Shown piece by piece: positions 8,558 to 16,788 of a DNA stretch of 43,128 bases. Source of the stretch: Prevotella sp. (GTDB taxonomy: Bacteria > Bacteroidota > Bacteroidia > Bacteroidales > Bacteroidaceae); NCBI GenBank assembly GCA_016285075.1, contig JAEEQB010000042.1, forward strand, positions 1-43,128, in the 5' to 3' direction. Within the stretch, counting starts at the first letter, position 1. Each line of letters starts with the position of its first letter. The notes beneath the pieces are model-generated. The model did no database searches, was not told the DNA's origin, and saw only the letters and a program-made list of their open reading frames with translations. Both the position numbers and the translations under genes were made by a program.

Positions 8558-9128
8558 ATTTCTGCATGTCAGCCTTCGAAGTACGGTTCAGTAGCTTGCC
8601 TTCTTTCCAGTTCAGACTGGGATAGGCGGCTTTCAGGTCTTCGCAGGCTTTCTTGATGCTGCTGCCGCCAGACGTGGCGAAGGGGATGACGATCTTGCCG
8701 TTGAAATCGTAGGCTTCCATGAAGGTGTTGATAATGGTCGGGCAGGTGTACCACCAAATGGGGAAACCTACATATACGACATCAAAGTCCTTCATGTTTA
8801 TGAGTTTGGCTGTGATAGCAGGACGTGATTTCTTATCCTGCATCTCAACCGACGAACGACTCTGCTTGTTATTCCAGTCAAGGTCGGCATCCGTATAGGG
8901 CTTCTCGGGCTTGATCTCGTGCAGGTCGGCACCTGCTACCTCTGCCAATTGCTGGGCTGCGGCCTGGGTAACGCCCGATGCCGAGAAATAGGCTACTAAT
9001 ACTTTCATTTCCTTGTTTTCTTTTTGATTGCTCTGCGCAAGGCTACGTGTAGGCGTGCGAAGCGCGGGAATACAAGCACTGAGACTGATGGTTATCAGTG
9101 CCGTGAGCATCACCATGATCTTTCTCAT
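8538..9128 (-). CDS. Flavodoxin, lipoprotein type
   Basis: A 196-aa protein. The N-terminus [13 protein letters not shown] is a lipoprotein signal with lipobox LSAC, so it is probably anchored to a membrane on the periplasmic side. The flavodoxin fold starts near residue 42 ([20 protein letters not shown], the FMN phosphate loop), followed by [13 protein letters not shown] (flavin ring loop) and [10 protein letters not shown]. Flavodoxins carry electrons with bound FMN; periplasmic lipoprotein versions are common in Bacteroidota but poorly studied. It follows the flavin reductase gene with a 9-base gap, so the two form an operon. Confidence 0.82.
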   Translation of the reverse strand: MRKIMVMLTALITISLSACIPALRTPTRSLAQSNQKENKEMKVLVAYFSASGVTQAAAQQLAEVAGADLHEIKPEKPYTDADLDWNNKQSRSSVEMQDKKSRPAITAKLINMKDFDVVYVGFPIWWYTCPTIINTFMEAYDFNGKIVIPFATSGGSSIKKACEDLKAAYPSLNWKEGKLLNRTSKADMQKWVESNK

Positions 9129-9137
9129 ACTCTCTTC

Positions 9138-9704
9138 TTATTTTAATGTCTCACCATATGCTTTACCTATCTTCACGCAGTCGCCAATGACGTCGCCTGT
9201 GCGTAGATATTTATAGGTAGGCATTTCAAACAGCACGGGCTTCAGCTTCGCATAGTCAGGCTTGCCCTTCTCGTCGAGTTTGTCCTCTTCAACGTAGGTA
9301 TTGAGGACGTTGCAGATGTAGTTCTTGAAGCCGTCAATCTCATAGGTATCTATAACCTCACACTCCATGACCAGCGGCGACTGTTCGATGACGGGCATGC
9401 CAGCCTCTCCCAGATGGTAGGGAAAGATGGCCGACTTGTCGGTCTTGGTTCCGCTGACGGTACCTGTATAGTCGGCAGCAGCCACGAAAGCCTCGTCGAT
9501 GATGTTGACAGAGAGCCGCTTGGTTTCATCGATAGCTTTCACGCTGTGGTGAGCAGAGTGGATGCTCATGAGTAGTTTCGAATGGCTGACGATGCCTACG
9601 TGTGCAACGACCAGCCAGTTTACCTTTCCCTCTTTCCCGACAGTTCCTACGACTGTGGCTGGCGTGGGATAGAGTGCCAGTTTTTGTCCGATGTTCTGTT
9701 TCAT
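9138..9704 (-). CDS. Flavin reductase family protein (flavoredoxin-like)
   Basis: A 188-aa FMN-binding split-barrel protein of the flavin reductase/flavoredoxin type: ALYPTPATVVGTVGKEGKVN at the start, then a SIHSAHHSVKAI turn and LSVNIIDEAFVAAADYTGTV, where FMN binds in related proteins. It likely passes electrons between NAD(P)H or a ferredoxin and flavin. It heads a two-gene operon with the flavodoxin. A -7 box TAACTTTG lies at 9825-9818, preceded by a weak match to the shared operator found at three other redox genes. Confidence 0.8.
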   Translation of the reverse strand: MKQNIGQKLALYPTPATVVGTVGKEGKVNWLVVAHVGIVSHSKLLMSIHSAHHSVKAIDETKRLSVNIIDEAFVAAADYTGTVSGTKTDKSAIFPYHLGEAGMPVIEQSPLVMECEVIDTYEIDGFKNYICNVLNTYVEEDKLDEKGKPDYAKLKPVLFEMPTYKYLRTGDVIGDCVKIGKAYGETLK

Positions 9705-9817
9705 TGCTTATCTGTTATGATCGTTTCTGTTTCATTTTCTCCGTCTTACGACTGATTAGTCAATGCTCAATTGACTGTTCATATCCATGATTCATTCTTT
9801 CCATCTAATCTCCGCTG

Positions 9818-9884
9818 CAAAGTTACACATTTTCTATTATACTACGCTTATACATATTACAGATTTTCCTACCAAAATTATGGT
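9818..9884 (-). promoter_or_regulatory. Promoter of flavin reductase operon with weak shared operator
   Basis: The -7 box TAACTTTG is at 9825-9818. The 13 bases exactly 21 bp upstream (9859-9847, TAATATGTATAAG) match 10 of 13 positions of the proximal half-site in the promoter at 23532 (TAATTTGTGTAAT). The distal half-site at 9884-9872 matches only loosely. It is a possible fourth member of the shared promoter set. Confidence 0.35.
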
Positions 9885-10888
9885 TTCTGAGAGAATGTCA
9901 TGCCGCAGCAAAAAGCATGAAGTTGGTTTCCCATGATGATTTTCAACGTTTCAAAGGCTTTATCACCCGTACAATGGCTGGTGAAGAACTGGGTAAGGGG
10001 ATATTTGTCTTTCAGTCTATGAGCCAAGGCAGTCAGCTCTTCTTTCGTCTCTTGTCCGTCGAGCAAATGAAAACCACCGACAACAGTATGGACAGGCCAC
10101 GGACACGCCGCCAGAATGTTCTCCAGGCCGCTATGGGCACAGCCGGTAAATAGCAGACCTTCGACATACAGGGCCAACTCGTGGCGGAAATCGTCGTGGA
10201 CAAAATCCCCGTTGACTTCGTCGAACTCATCCTCGCTTGACAATGTTGATGCAGGCATCACATTGCTCTCACTCGCTCGTCGTTTGGCGTCCTGAATATC
10301 GAGTCTGGATTCCGTCCGACCTTTTCCCTCCATGACAGAATTGAGGCAAGCTTTATTCTGCATATCTGGCTTAACGAAAAGGTTCTGATTGCCTCTGGGC
10401 ATCGGATGGTGCTGAGGGATATGAGCTATTACGTGGATGCCCTCCTCTATTTCACAGGTGCGGTCTATCAAAACAAGTCTGTCTGCGTCCATCTTTGGCC
10501 ACTCCGCAGTAATACTATGGAGGCTGCCCCGCTTGGAGAAAAACGCATCACTCATAGCATCTGGCGAAACGATGATGTTAGCCTGTTGATTACGTTCGGC
10601 AAAATACTGCAAGCCTCCTGCATGATCGCTATGACCATGAGAGATAAACACATAGTCCACCGAATAGAGGTCGACAGCCGTCTTCATTCCCGCTAGCGTG
10701 CCTGCCCGTAGCCTTTCGGCATTTCGTAAAAAGACATCGCTGGCTCCCGTGTCCATCAAAATGCAATGCCTGTCCGTCTCTAACAGAATCGACAGGCCAT
10801 GCTCTGTCTCCAGCCTACTGTCACAGCTCCGATTGTCGGACAGCACTGTCCACTTCATTTGCCGAACATTGTATTGCCTCTTCATCAT
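9878..10888 (-). CDS. MBL-fold metallo-hydrolase
   Basis: A 336-aa metallo-beta-lactamase-fold protein. The metal motif HGHSDHAGG is near residue 85, and GCAHSGLENIL, VVGGFHLLDG and TSHCTG supply later ligands, the pattern of the group related to the dihydropterin/beta-ribofuranosylaminobenzene 5'-phosphate synthase-like hydrolases. Residues of about 185-225 are a charged, low-complexity insertion not expected in the core fold. The substrate cannot be told from sequence. The gene stands alone; a repeat cluster separates it from the upstream phosphodiesterase gene. Confidence 0.8.
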   Translation of the reverse strand: MMKRQYNVRQMKWTVLSDNRSCDSRLETEHGLSILLETDRHCILMDTGASDVFLRNAERLRAGTLAGMKTAVDLYSVDYVFISHGHSDHAGGLQYFAERNQQANIIVSPDAMSDAFFSKRGSLHSITAEWPKMDADRLVLIDRTCEIEEGIHVIAHIPQHHPMPRGNQNLFVKPDMQNKACLNSVMEGKGRTESRLDIQDAKRRASESNVMPASTLSSEDEFDEVNGDFVHDDFRHELALYVEGLLFTGCAHSGLENILAACPWPVHTVVGGFHLLDGQETKEELTALAHRLKDKYPLTQFFTSHCTGDKAFETLKIIMGNQLHAFCCGMTFSQKP

Positions 10889-10934
10889 AATGATTCAAAA
10901 TCTGCTTGGTTTTGGGTGTAAAGTTACGAAGCAG

Positions 10935-11005
10935 GAATCAGGGGGACAGGTTTTTGAAGTGAAATCCATTTCATGGTTTCATTCAAAAACCTGTCCCCCT
11001 GATTC
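10935..11005. repeat. GGGGACAGG palindrome, cluster 3
   Basis: A single full palindrome of the GAAATCCATTTC-centre class with matched AATCAGGGGG / CCCCCTGATT ends. Its right arm overlaps the end of the minus-strand phosphodiesterase gene and provides that gene's last residues and its stop codon at 10985-10983. Confidence 0.92.
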
Positions 11006-12536
11006 CCTTATGTGAATACCCCAGTCTCTCTAATGTCTTGGCTGCATCAGGTACGAGGCATGAAGCCTGGGAATTGTCGTAAGTGCTTCCCGGATGGAAG
11101 GGATTGGGAATGCCGGAACGGCCACGCAATCCCTTGTCAATCATATACTGCAGAGAAAGGTCGGAACGGTTGGTGAAACATCCGTCTGCAGCGATGCTGC
11201 CCGCTGCCGTGTTCACGTATTTCCTCATCTGCACCTGGGTGTCGAACGAATAGGGGTGGTTGAGCATACCGCTACGGCGCGTCAGCTGAGCCTGCCACGG
11301 GGCGTTCAGCTCGTCATAGTTGTTAGGCTCTCCTGCTATGGACGGTCCTATAATATGAGCCCCATTATCCTGTGCATACTTGATGGCCTGTGCAAAACCT
11401 TCTGGTGTGGTCAGGGCAAAGTCTTCAGGCAAGGGAGGATTGTTGAGCCACAACAGGTAGCACATAGGCACACGTCCCTGAAAGATGGCATGGGAACGAC
11501 GCAACGCCTCGTTAGAGAAGGTCTGAAGAATCACCTTGCCGTTCGTGCGGCCTACGTTCACTTTCCCATTGACATAGAAAGCTGTTTCTGTGGCGGGCTG
11601 GGTAATGATGTTCCATCCCTCGCTGTCGAGGATGTCATAGACGCGCTGCTCCATATTTTCAGGGTTGACCTCGGGTTCTTTAAACTCGAGATATATTCCA
11701 GAACGATGACCTGTGTCCTGCGTATCAACCATATAAGCATCGGAGAAGTCATAGTCAAGGAAATCCATATAAACATCTTTGTATGTGCCTTTTACGGCAA
11801 TCGATTGCCAAATCTCGTGCAGGGTCTTTCCCTGATATTCTGGCTTGATGCTATATGGAAGAATCCGCTCACCGTCGTCCTTACGATGTAGCATCCTGCC
11901 GTTGGCATAGGCTATCTGGTCACGAAGTGCCGACACGTATTGCCCTGTGCTGTAGTGCAGGGTCCCATCAATCAGGCTACCATTGCGCGTAGCGGCAAAA
12001 GCCTCGTCAAACCACTTCCCCGCATTGAGCATCAATAGCTCTGCATAATAATACGACTGCATGTAATAAGGCCGGAAAGAAGTCTCATCGCGCTGATACT
12101 GCTCCTGTGCATCTTCATGAGAGAATCCCAGACTCTCATAGAACTGTAAGCGAGTGGCTGGGATCGTCGATCCGAAGACTTCCTCGATATTGGTAGTGCG
12201 CTTCAGATTGTCATCATGGTTGGCTATGATGATGCCATCCTTGCTGCACTGCAGATCCGACTCCAGATAGTCGGTTCCCATCTCACGCGCCCACCTCCAT
12301 GCACTCTCAGTTTCTTCAGGAGCCCAATAGGTAGAGCCACGATGAGCTATCACGGCATACAGGGGCACATAGTCGCGAACCGCAGCCATCTCCTCACTGA
12401 TGGCCTGGACATCTGTTACCACAGGTCTGTCCACGTTGTCATAGCAAGCATGTAAACCAAAAACAACAGTCAGCAGCCACACCCTCATCAATGTTCTGCT
12501 TGTAAATAATACCCTGCGATAGCTCATGAATTCCAT
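10983..12536 (-). CDS. Glycerophosphodiester phosphodiesterase family protein, secreted
   Basis: A 517-aa protein with an N-terminal hydrophobic signal (MRVWLLTVVFGLHAC, lipobox-like Cys at about 30). The GDPD active site is clear: VIAHRGSTYWAPEETESA, then DYLESDLQCSKDG and IIANHDDNLKRTT. It hydrolyses glycerophosphodiesters to glycerol 3-phosphate and an alcohol; the extended C-terminus (GPSIAGEPNNYDE, NAAGS-like loops) is typical of long Bacteroidota members. The last residues (GIRGTGF) are read from the palindromic repeat, so the natural C-terminus has been replaced. A -7 box TATTTTTG lies at 12574-12567. Confidence 0.85.
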   Translation of the reverse strand: MEFMSYRRVLFTSRTLMRVWLLTVVFGLHACYDNVDRPVVTDVQAISEEMAAVRDYVPLYAVIAHRGSTYWAPEETESAWRWAREMGTDYLESDLQCSKDGIIIANHDDNLKRTTNIEEVFGSTIPATRLQFYESLGFSHEDAQEQYQRDETSFRPYYMQSYYYAELLMLNAGKWFDEAFAATRNGSLIDGTLHYSTGQYVSALRDQIAYANGRMLHRKDDGERILPYSIKPEYQGKTLHEIWQSIAVKGTYKDVYMDFLDYDFSDAYMVDTQDTGHRSGIYLEFKEPEVNPENMEQRVYDILDSEGWNIITQPATETAFYVNGKVNVGRTNGKVILQTFSNEALRRSHAIFQGRVPMCYLLWLNNPPLPEDFALTTPEGFAQAIKYAQDNGAHIIGPSIAGEPNNYDELNAPWQAQLTRRSGMLNHPYSFDTQVQMRKYVNTAAGSIAADGCFTNRSDLSLQYMIDKGLRGRSGIPNPFHPGSTYDNSQASCLVPDAAKTLERLGYSHKGIRGTGF

Positions 12537-12699
12537 CTTTGCGTAAATACATTTGATTAACTAGTGCAAAAATAGCAATAAATGCTGAATTATTGCTATT
12601 TTCCGAGAGTATTTTGAGAATTATTAGGATTTACAACAATCTTGATGTCGTGCATTACGCTTTGGTTGCAAAGAACTGGTATGCTTTGTGTGAAGATGT

Positions 12700-12807
12700 T
12701 CACAAGGCCGTCTTCGGCAGCTTCGGCAACTGGCTCAGTATCTCACTCGTCACCAAGTGGGAACCGCTTTGTTTCGGCTTCAGGATGATCACCTTTTGCT
12801 GTACCAT
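12700..12807 (-). pseudogene. YjbQ/UPF0047-like N-terminal remnant (copy 1)
   Basis: The minus strand opens at an ATG and reads MVQQKVIILKPKQSG, then SHLVTSEILSQLPKLPKTAL, and stops at codon 36. The pattern (initial strand, then a Gly-His-Leu-Val turn and a helix) matches the start of YjbQ/UPF0047 proteins. After a frame change the DNA still reads LVNIFTQ, as expected for the next strand, so a frameshift plus decay has destroyed the gene. A nearly identical 17-residue block occurs at 19773-19898. Confidence 0.5.
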
Positions 12808-12812
12808 ATCAC

Positions 12813-12956
12813 TTAATGGTCATTGATATACGACTTCGTGGTCATATCGTAATACAGGGCTTCAAGTTCCTGAAGTGTTAATTTCTCAACAGAATGCTCG
12901 ATGATCCGTATCAGCTCATCACGCCTGAAATCATTAGACTTTCCAAAATGTGCCAT
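12813..12956 (-). CDS. Small hypothetical protein, 47 aa
   Basis: A 47-codon frame with an ATG start, charged and mostly helical (DELIRIIEHSVEKLTLQELE, ending SYINDH). Its stop is followed 5 bases later by the start of the YjbQ-like remnant, as in an operon. No family was recognised; the composition looks like a real small protein rather than a chance frame. It lies divergent to the carbonic anhydrase gene. Confidence 0.5.
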   Translation of the reverse strand: MAHFGKSNDFRRDELIRIIEHSVEKLTLQELEALYYDMTTKSYINDH

Positions 12957-13053
12957 ACTCAAATTTCCTAAACTATTTTAATAATTGCTGCAAAAATAGC
13001 AAATTTGTGGCAAATTAAGTAACTTTGCCCTTAGTTTTAATATGTTTTGTGAT

Positions 13054-13596
13054 ATGATAGACCAGATTATCGACTACAACAAGACTTTCGTAGCACAAAA
13101 AGACTACGAGAAGTATCTCACCGACAAGTACCCCGACAAGAAACTGGCGGTACTGTCGTGTATGGACACCAGACTGACCGAACTGCTCCCTGCAGCCCTC
13201 GGTCTGAAGAACGGCGATGCCAAGATTATCAAGAATGCAGGAGGCTTGGTGATTTCTGCTTTCGACTCTGCCATGCGTAGCCTCATTGTGGCCATCTACG
13301 AGTTAGGCGTGGAGGAAATCATGGTCGTGGCACACTCTCATTGCGGAGCCTGCCACATGAGCTACGACCACTTCCATCATGAGATGATTGCCCGTGGCGT
13401 GACCGATGAGACACTCGACACCATCCGCAAGTGTGGCATCGACCTCGACCAGTGGTTGGAAGGATTCAAGGACACACCGACCTCCGTCCGCAAGACCGTC
13501 GAGACCATCAAGACCCATCCACTTGTCCCGAAGGACATCGTGGTTCGCGGCTTTATCATTGATTCTGAGACAGGCGAATTGGAAGAGATAAAGTGA
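13054..13596 (+). CDS. Beta-class carbonic anhydrase
   Basis: A beta carbonic anhydrase of about 180 aa. Zinc ligands and partner residues are seen in SCMDTRLTELLPAALGL (Cys and the Asp-Arg dyad) and HSHCGACHM (His and Cys); IIKNAGGLV follows the first motif as usual. The enzyme interconverts CO2 and bicarbonate with zinc in the cytoplasm. The ATG at 13054 fits family starts (MIDQIIDYN) better than that at 13042, which would leave almost no leader after the TAACTTTG box at 13020-13027. A repeat cluster begins 10 bp after the stop. Confidence 0.9.
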   Translation: MIDQIIDYNKTFVAQKDYEKYLTDKYPDKKLAVLSCMDTRLTELLPAALGLKNGDAKIIKNAGGLVISAFDSAMRSLIVAIYELGVEEIMVVAHSHCGACHMSYDHFHHEMIARGVTDETLDTIRKCGIDLDQWLEGFKDTPTSVRKTVETIKTHPLVPKDIVVRGFIIDSETGELEEIK

Positions 13597-13605
13597 AGAA
13601 TCAAA

Positions 13606-13722
13606 GAATCAAGGGGACAGGTTTTTGAATGAATCAGGGGGACAGGTTTTTGAATGAATTCAGCGAATTCACTTCAAGCAACCTGTCCCCCTGATTCATT
13701 CAAAAAACTGTCCCCCTGATTC
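13606..13722. repeat. GGGGACAGG palindrome, cluster 4 (nested)
   Basis: One complete palindrome (about 13631-13697) lies exactly in the centre of a second one: left outer arm 13606-13630, right outer arm 13693-13722. Together they form a palindrome within a palindrome. The cluster fills the convergent gap between the carbonic anhydrase and the LytTR gene. The outer arms differ (AATCAAGGGG left, CCCCCTGATT right). Confidence 0.9.
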
Positions 13723-13731
13723 TTTTATTAT

Positions 13732-13772
13732 TTATCAAAAATTTGAGAGATTTGTCGAAGACCCACTGACCG
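13732..13772. repeat. Fragment of the TAACTCAAG-type MITE
   Basis: The stretch reading GAGAGATTTGTCGAAGACCC and then ACTGACCG is shared with the elements at 15038-15305 and 32121-32248. It ends right at the 3' end of the LytTR gene. No inverted end remains. Confidence 0.6.
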
Positions 13773-13777
13773 AAGAA

Positions 13778-14749
13778 TCATGATATACCATTCTTGATCG
13801 CTTCCTTGACTTGCGCCATATTGCTGCGAGAGACGGGGAGTGATTCGTGGCAGTGCTTGATGAGCAACTGGGTGGATCCGGAATGTGAGACGATCTGCTC
13901 GACCTGACCAAGGTTGACCAGGAAGGCACGATGGCAGCGGACAATCATCGGATAGTCCTGCAACGTTTCCTCCATCTGTTTCATCGTGGCGCGAAGCATG
14001 TCGGTACGCACTTGCTCGTTGCGCAGATGGCTGACCTTCACATAGTTGCCCACGGACTCTATATATAATAGGTGGTTAATCTCGAGCGTCACCGATTCGT
14101 TGGTCGTACCACGAAGAACCGTCTCACCCCCGGCACCGCTCTTTTGGGTGAGTTGGGCGTGGTTACCTTTATCGGCGGAGTTGCTGTCTGTAGGACTATC
14201 TTCTCCCCTCTCTTTGGTAGAAAGCCCACGTTTTGGTGCGTCAGCGGGAATGGGGCCGAAGGTGAGGTTTCTTAACCTTTCGTTCAGCTCCCGTATCTCT
14301 TCCAGTTCCATCGTCAGATACTTGTTTCGGAACTTGAAGCGCCAGTATAGTCCGATGGCAAAGGAGAGGAAGGCAATGATGGCCAGCGTCTCAAGATAGT
14401 TGCTCAGCGAGAGCCGGTTGCTCTCTACCTGACTGCTCATCACAAAGTGGCGATACAGACAGATAAACAGGGCCACCAGAGGCGTATTGATGAGCTGGAA
14501 GCGCAGATTGCGGCTGATGATATAGTTGATGCCACGTTCGTAGGAGCGGGGCATGCGTACGATGAATCGCAGAACGACCTCTGTGATGAAACAGCTGGAC
14601 AAGCCTAACACGAAAAGGCTCAGCAGATGCAGATAGGACTGCCACTGCCCTGCTTCGAGTCCGAAGGGCTTGAAGATGGCTATGGCCAGTATCATGAAGG
14701 CGGTACTGATGATTCGGATGGTGATGGTTTCTTTGTGATTTTTGTTCAT
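13778..14749 (-). CDS. LytTR-type membrane-bound transcriptional regulator
   Basis: A 323-aa protein from the ATG at 14749. Four hydrophobic segments fill residues 10-150 (ISTAFMILAIAIFKPFGL, SLFVLGLSSCFITEVVLRFI and others). A short coiled region (YLTMELEEIRELNERLRN) and a low-complexity linker follow, then a LytTR DNA-binding domain at the C-terminus (HLLYIESVGNYVKV, MIVRCHRAFLVNLGQVEQIV). It has no receiver domain, so it is a one-component membrane regulator. Two TACCTTTG boxes lie upstream (14831-14824 and 14763-14756). Confidence 0.85.
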   Translation of the reverse strand: MNKNHKETITIRIISTAFMILAIAIFKPFGLEAGQWQSYLHLLSLFVLGLSSCFITEVVLRFIVRMPRSYERGINYIISRNLRFQLINTPLVALFICLYRHFVMSSQVESNRLSLSNYLETLAIIAFLSFAIGLYWRFKFRNKYLTMELEEIRELNERLRNLTFGPIPADAPKRGLSTKERGEDSPTDSNSADKGNHAQLTQKSGAGGETVLRGTTNESVTLEINHLLYIESVGNYVKVSHLRNEQVRTDMLRATMKQMEETLQDYPMIVRCHRAFLVNLGQVEQIVSHSGSTQLLIKHCHESLPVSRSNMAQVKEAIKNGIS

Positions 14750-14823
14750 ACGGCGGCAAAGGTACGAAATAAAACTGACATTCGTCTCATTTCCGTGATG
14801 TTTATCCAAAATATTTAACGCCA

Positions 14824-14831
14824 CAAAGGTA
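14824..14831 (-). promoter_or_regulatory. -7 element upstream of the LytTR gene
   Basis: TACCTTTG on the minus strand. It would give a leader of about 67 bases. A second TACCTTTG at 14763-14756 would make the message almost leaderless, so the outer one is preferred. Confidence 0.4.
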
Positions 14832-14849
14832 CAAAACATTTCCAAAAGG

Positions 14850-15037
14850 GTGCAGCATTACAACCTTTTTTAATACATTTCACCCGGTTTTTTGGGGGAA
14901 ACAACACAAAGAAACATAAAAAATCCGTCTTTTATCTGAACGTAACAGTGATGCAAACACCATTAGAAGATGCAAATCATGAAATGTCAAAAGCATCCCT
15001 CTCTGATGGATTTTCATTGTAAATGACTGATGTTATA
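14850..15037. other. Intergenic region, no supported gene
   Basis: AT-rich DNA between the LytTR gene and the MITE. It holds one of the likely promoters of the LytTR gene at its left edge and no coding frame of note. Confidence 0.4.
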
Positions 15038-15305
15038 TAACTCAAGTTTCCCACCTTTACAATAATCAAGAATTAGAGAGATTTGTCGAAGACCCACTGA
15101 CCGTAAGGGAGGTAATTAGAGAATTATTATTGCAGAAAAAGAATTGTTTGGAATTACCCGTCGCAAGCGACTTGAACTCTGCGGACTGAAACGGAAATGG
15201 CTTGCCATTTCTTCTCAAATTCCCTATAATTCTACTAAACTGCTAAAGGAGAAATTCTCAAATTCTCTAATTCTTGATTATTCTAAAGGTGGGAAACTTG
15301 AGTTA
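15038..15305. mobile_element. MITE-like element with 43-bp terminal inverted repeats
   Basis: The left end TAACTCAAGTTTCCCACC extends about 43 bases and is matched, with one or two differences, by the inverse of the right end (…GGTGGGAAACTTGAGTTA). The 268-bp element has no transposase. A TA sits at each outer edge, so a TA target duplication is possible, but longer flanking repeats are not seen. Related pieces occur at 13732-13772 and 32121-32248. Confidence 0.75.
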
Positions 15306-15398
15306 GAATAATTAATCCATAAATTATATGAATCTCACACAGATCTTAACCATCTATGGGATATTCCTTTGGAATAGCAAAATCTGTGAGATCTGAAA

Positions 15399-15519
15399 GA
15401 ATCAGGGGGACAGGTTTTTGAATGAATTCGGTGAATTCACTTCAAAAACCTGTCCCCTTGATTCTTTGGATTTCACTTCAAAAACCTGTCCCCTTGATTC
15501 TTCCTGTCCCCTTGATTCT
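15399..15519. repeat. GGGGACAGG palindrome, cluster 5 (with added half-units)
   Basis: A full palindrome with a GAATTC-GGT-GAATTC centre at 15399-15465 is followed by a right half-unit of about 41 bp and then by a shorter one of about 18 bp, all in the same orientation. The left end is AATCAGGGGG while all right ends read CCCCTTGATT, so the outer arms no longer pair at one base. Confidence 0.9.
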
Positions 15520-15609
15520 GTGCGGAGTATAAAATTGTTAAATAATGAAAGAAATTACAGATATAATTCCCGTATTTGGGAACTTTTGCGTATTTTTGCC
15601 GAAAAGTGA

Positions 15610-15680
15610 GAATCAGGGGGACAGGTTTTTGAATGAAACCATGAAATGGATTTCACTTCAAAAACCTGTCCCCCTGATTC
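15610..15680. repeat. GGGGACAGG palindrome, cluster 6
   Basis: A single full unit of the ATCC-centre class in the opposite orientation to clusters 2 and 3 (GAATGAAACCATGAAATGG on the left). It ends 38 bp before the lipoprotein gene, one of the few copies on a 5' side. Confidence 0.9.
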
Positions 15681-15718
15681 TCTGTGGCGGATGACTGAAT
15701 AAAATGATAGAGGTAAGA

Positions 15719-16672
15719 ATGAAGAAACAATTATTTGTATTGACGATGTGCTGTCCATTATTGCTATCGGCATGTGGAGGCAAGAAAACACAGGGTGAAA
15801 GTGGTAACTCTGAAGCAGACAGCATAGCAGAACGCCAGCAGTACCGTTTCGAACATCAGTTCATCATGGCCGATGACAAAAACTGTGACAGTATCGTCGT
15901 GAAAGGATATAAAGACGGTAAGGTCGCCTTTGAATGCCGAAATGAACTGGTGGACTATGTAAGTGTTGAAAATGCTGCTGATATGGAATGGATAAACGAT
16001 ACGACGGACATCAACTTCGACGGCATCCCCGACCTACAGGTTTTCCTTTCGTGCTATGTCAGGGGACAGGTGGCACAGTTGTATGCCGGTTATGTCTAGA
16101 CTTCCCAGCAGAAGTTTGAGGAGGTGGAGACGTGGAAAGAACTGTTCAACCCCGAGGTCCATCCTGAAGACCAGACCGTCACTGCCAACTATCGCAGCGA
16201 TGCAAACGAGAGGACGTACGACACCTACAAGTGGACAGACGGCAACAAGCTTGAACTTGTCAAGACCCGTAAAGGAGCATTCTTTGGTGACGATCCCATG
16301 GGAGATGAAAAGGTCGCTGTCAAGTATTTCGTGGAGCAGTTCTATGAAGAGTGGGGCGAGAAGGAACTGGACGACTATGACGCGCTGAAAAAATACATCA
16401 CTCCCAAGCTCAGGAAGTATCTCGCTGATGCGTACGAGTTTGACTGTGAGGGTGAGTGCCTGGCTACTTGGAAGTTCTTCTATGAGGGTGGTGGCGATGT
16501 AGGTGAGTGGAAATCAACCTCATTCATACCTCGTGACGAGAGCCATGTCCTTGTTGAGATCGAGTATGATAACTATAAGTATGACGTGCTCCTGAAAGTG
16601 ATTAAGGACGGTGATACCTACAAAATAGACAGTCTGAAGCAGGAAGAATCAAGGGGACAGGTTTTTGAATGA
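15719..16672 (+). pseudogene. Lipoprotein gene with one in-frame TAG stop
   Basis: One frame runs from the ATG at 15719 to a TGA at 16670, broken only by TAG at 16097-16099. The N-terminus (FVLTMCCPLLLSACGG) is a lipoprotein signal. Residues 90-130 contain INFDGIPDLQVFLS, resembling XAC2610-type repeat proteins with an Asp-rich NxDGxxD turn. After the stop the frame continues with QQKFEEVETWKELFN, as expected for the same domain, then a C-terminal region of about 140 residues. Either the gene is recently inactivated (a Trp TGG to TAG change fits) or the TAG is read through. The last residues EESRGQVFE come from a palindromic repeat. Confidence 0.75.
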
Positions 16673-16684
16673 AACCATGATTCT
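16646..16684. repeat. GGGGACAGG half-palindrome, cluster 7
   Basis: Only a left arm is present (GAATCAAGGGGACAGG, then TTTTTGAATGAAACCATGATTC), lacking the right half. It overlaps the 3' end of the lipoprotein gene and provides its final codons and TGA. Confidence 0.85.
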
Positions 16685-16706
16685 TCCGCAGACTGGTTTT
16701 TACGAA

Positions 16707-16742
16707 CACGAATTTCACGAATCTCACGAATTTCACGAATTG
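16707..16742. repeat. 9-bp tandem repeat, CACGAATTT type
   Basis: Four near-identical 9-base units (CACGAATTT, CACGAATCT, CACGAATTT, CACGAATTG), with another CTCACGAATTGG at about 16761-16772. A simple sequence repeat, possibly variable in copy number; no gene is read from it. Confidence 0.7.
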
Positions 16743-16788
16743 AAAATTATGACTACAAATCTCACGAATTGGCTTGTTGCGCAAGGAA

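Noticed and set aside
15418..15609. 63-codon frame reading NEFGEFTSKTCPLDS repeatedly
   Set aside because: It is simply the third frame of the palindromic repeat, which stays open; not a gene.
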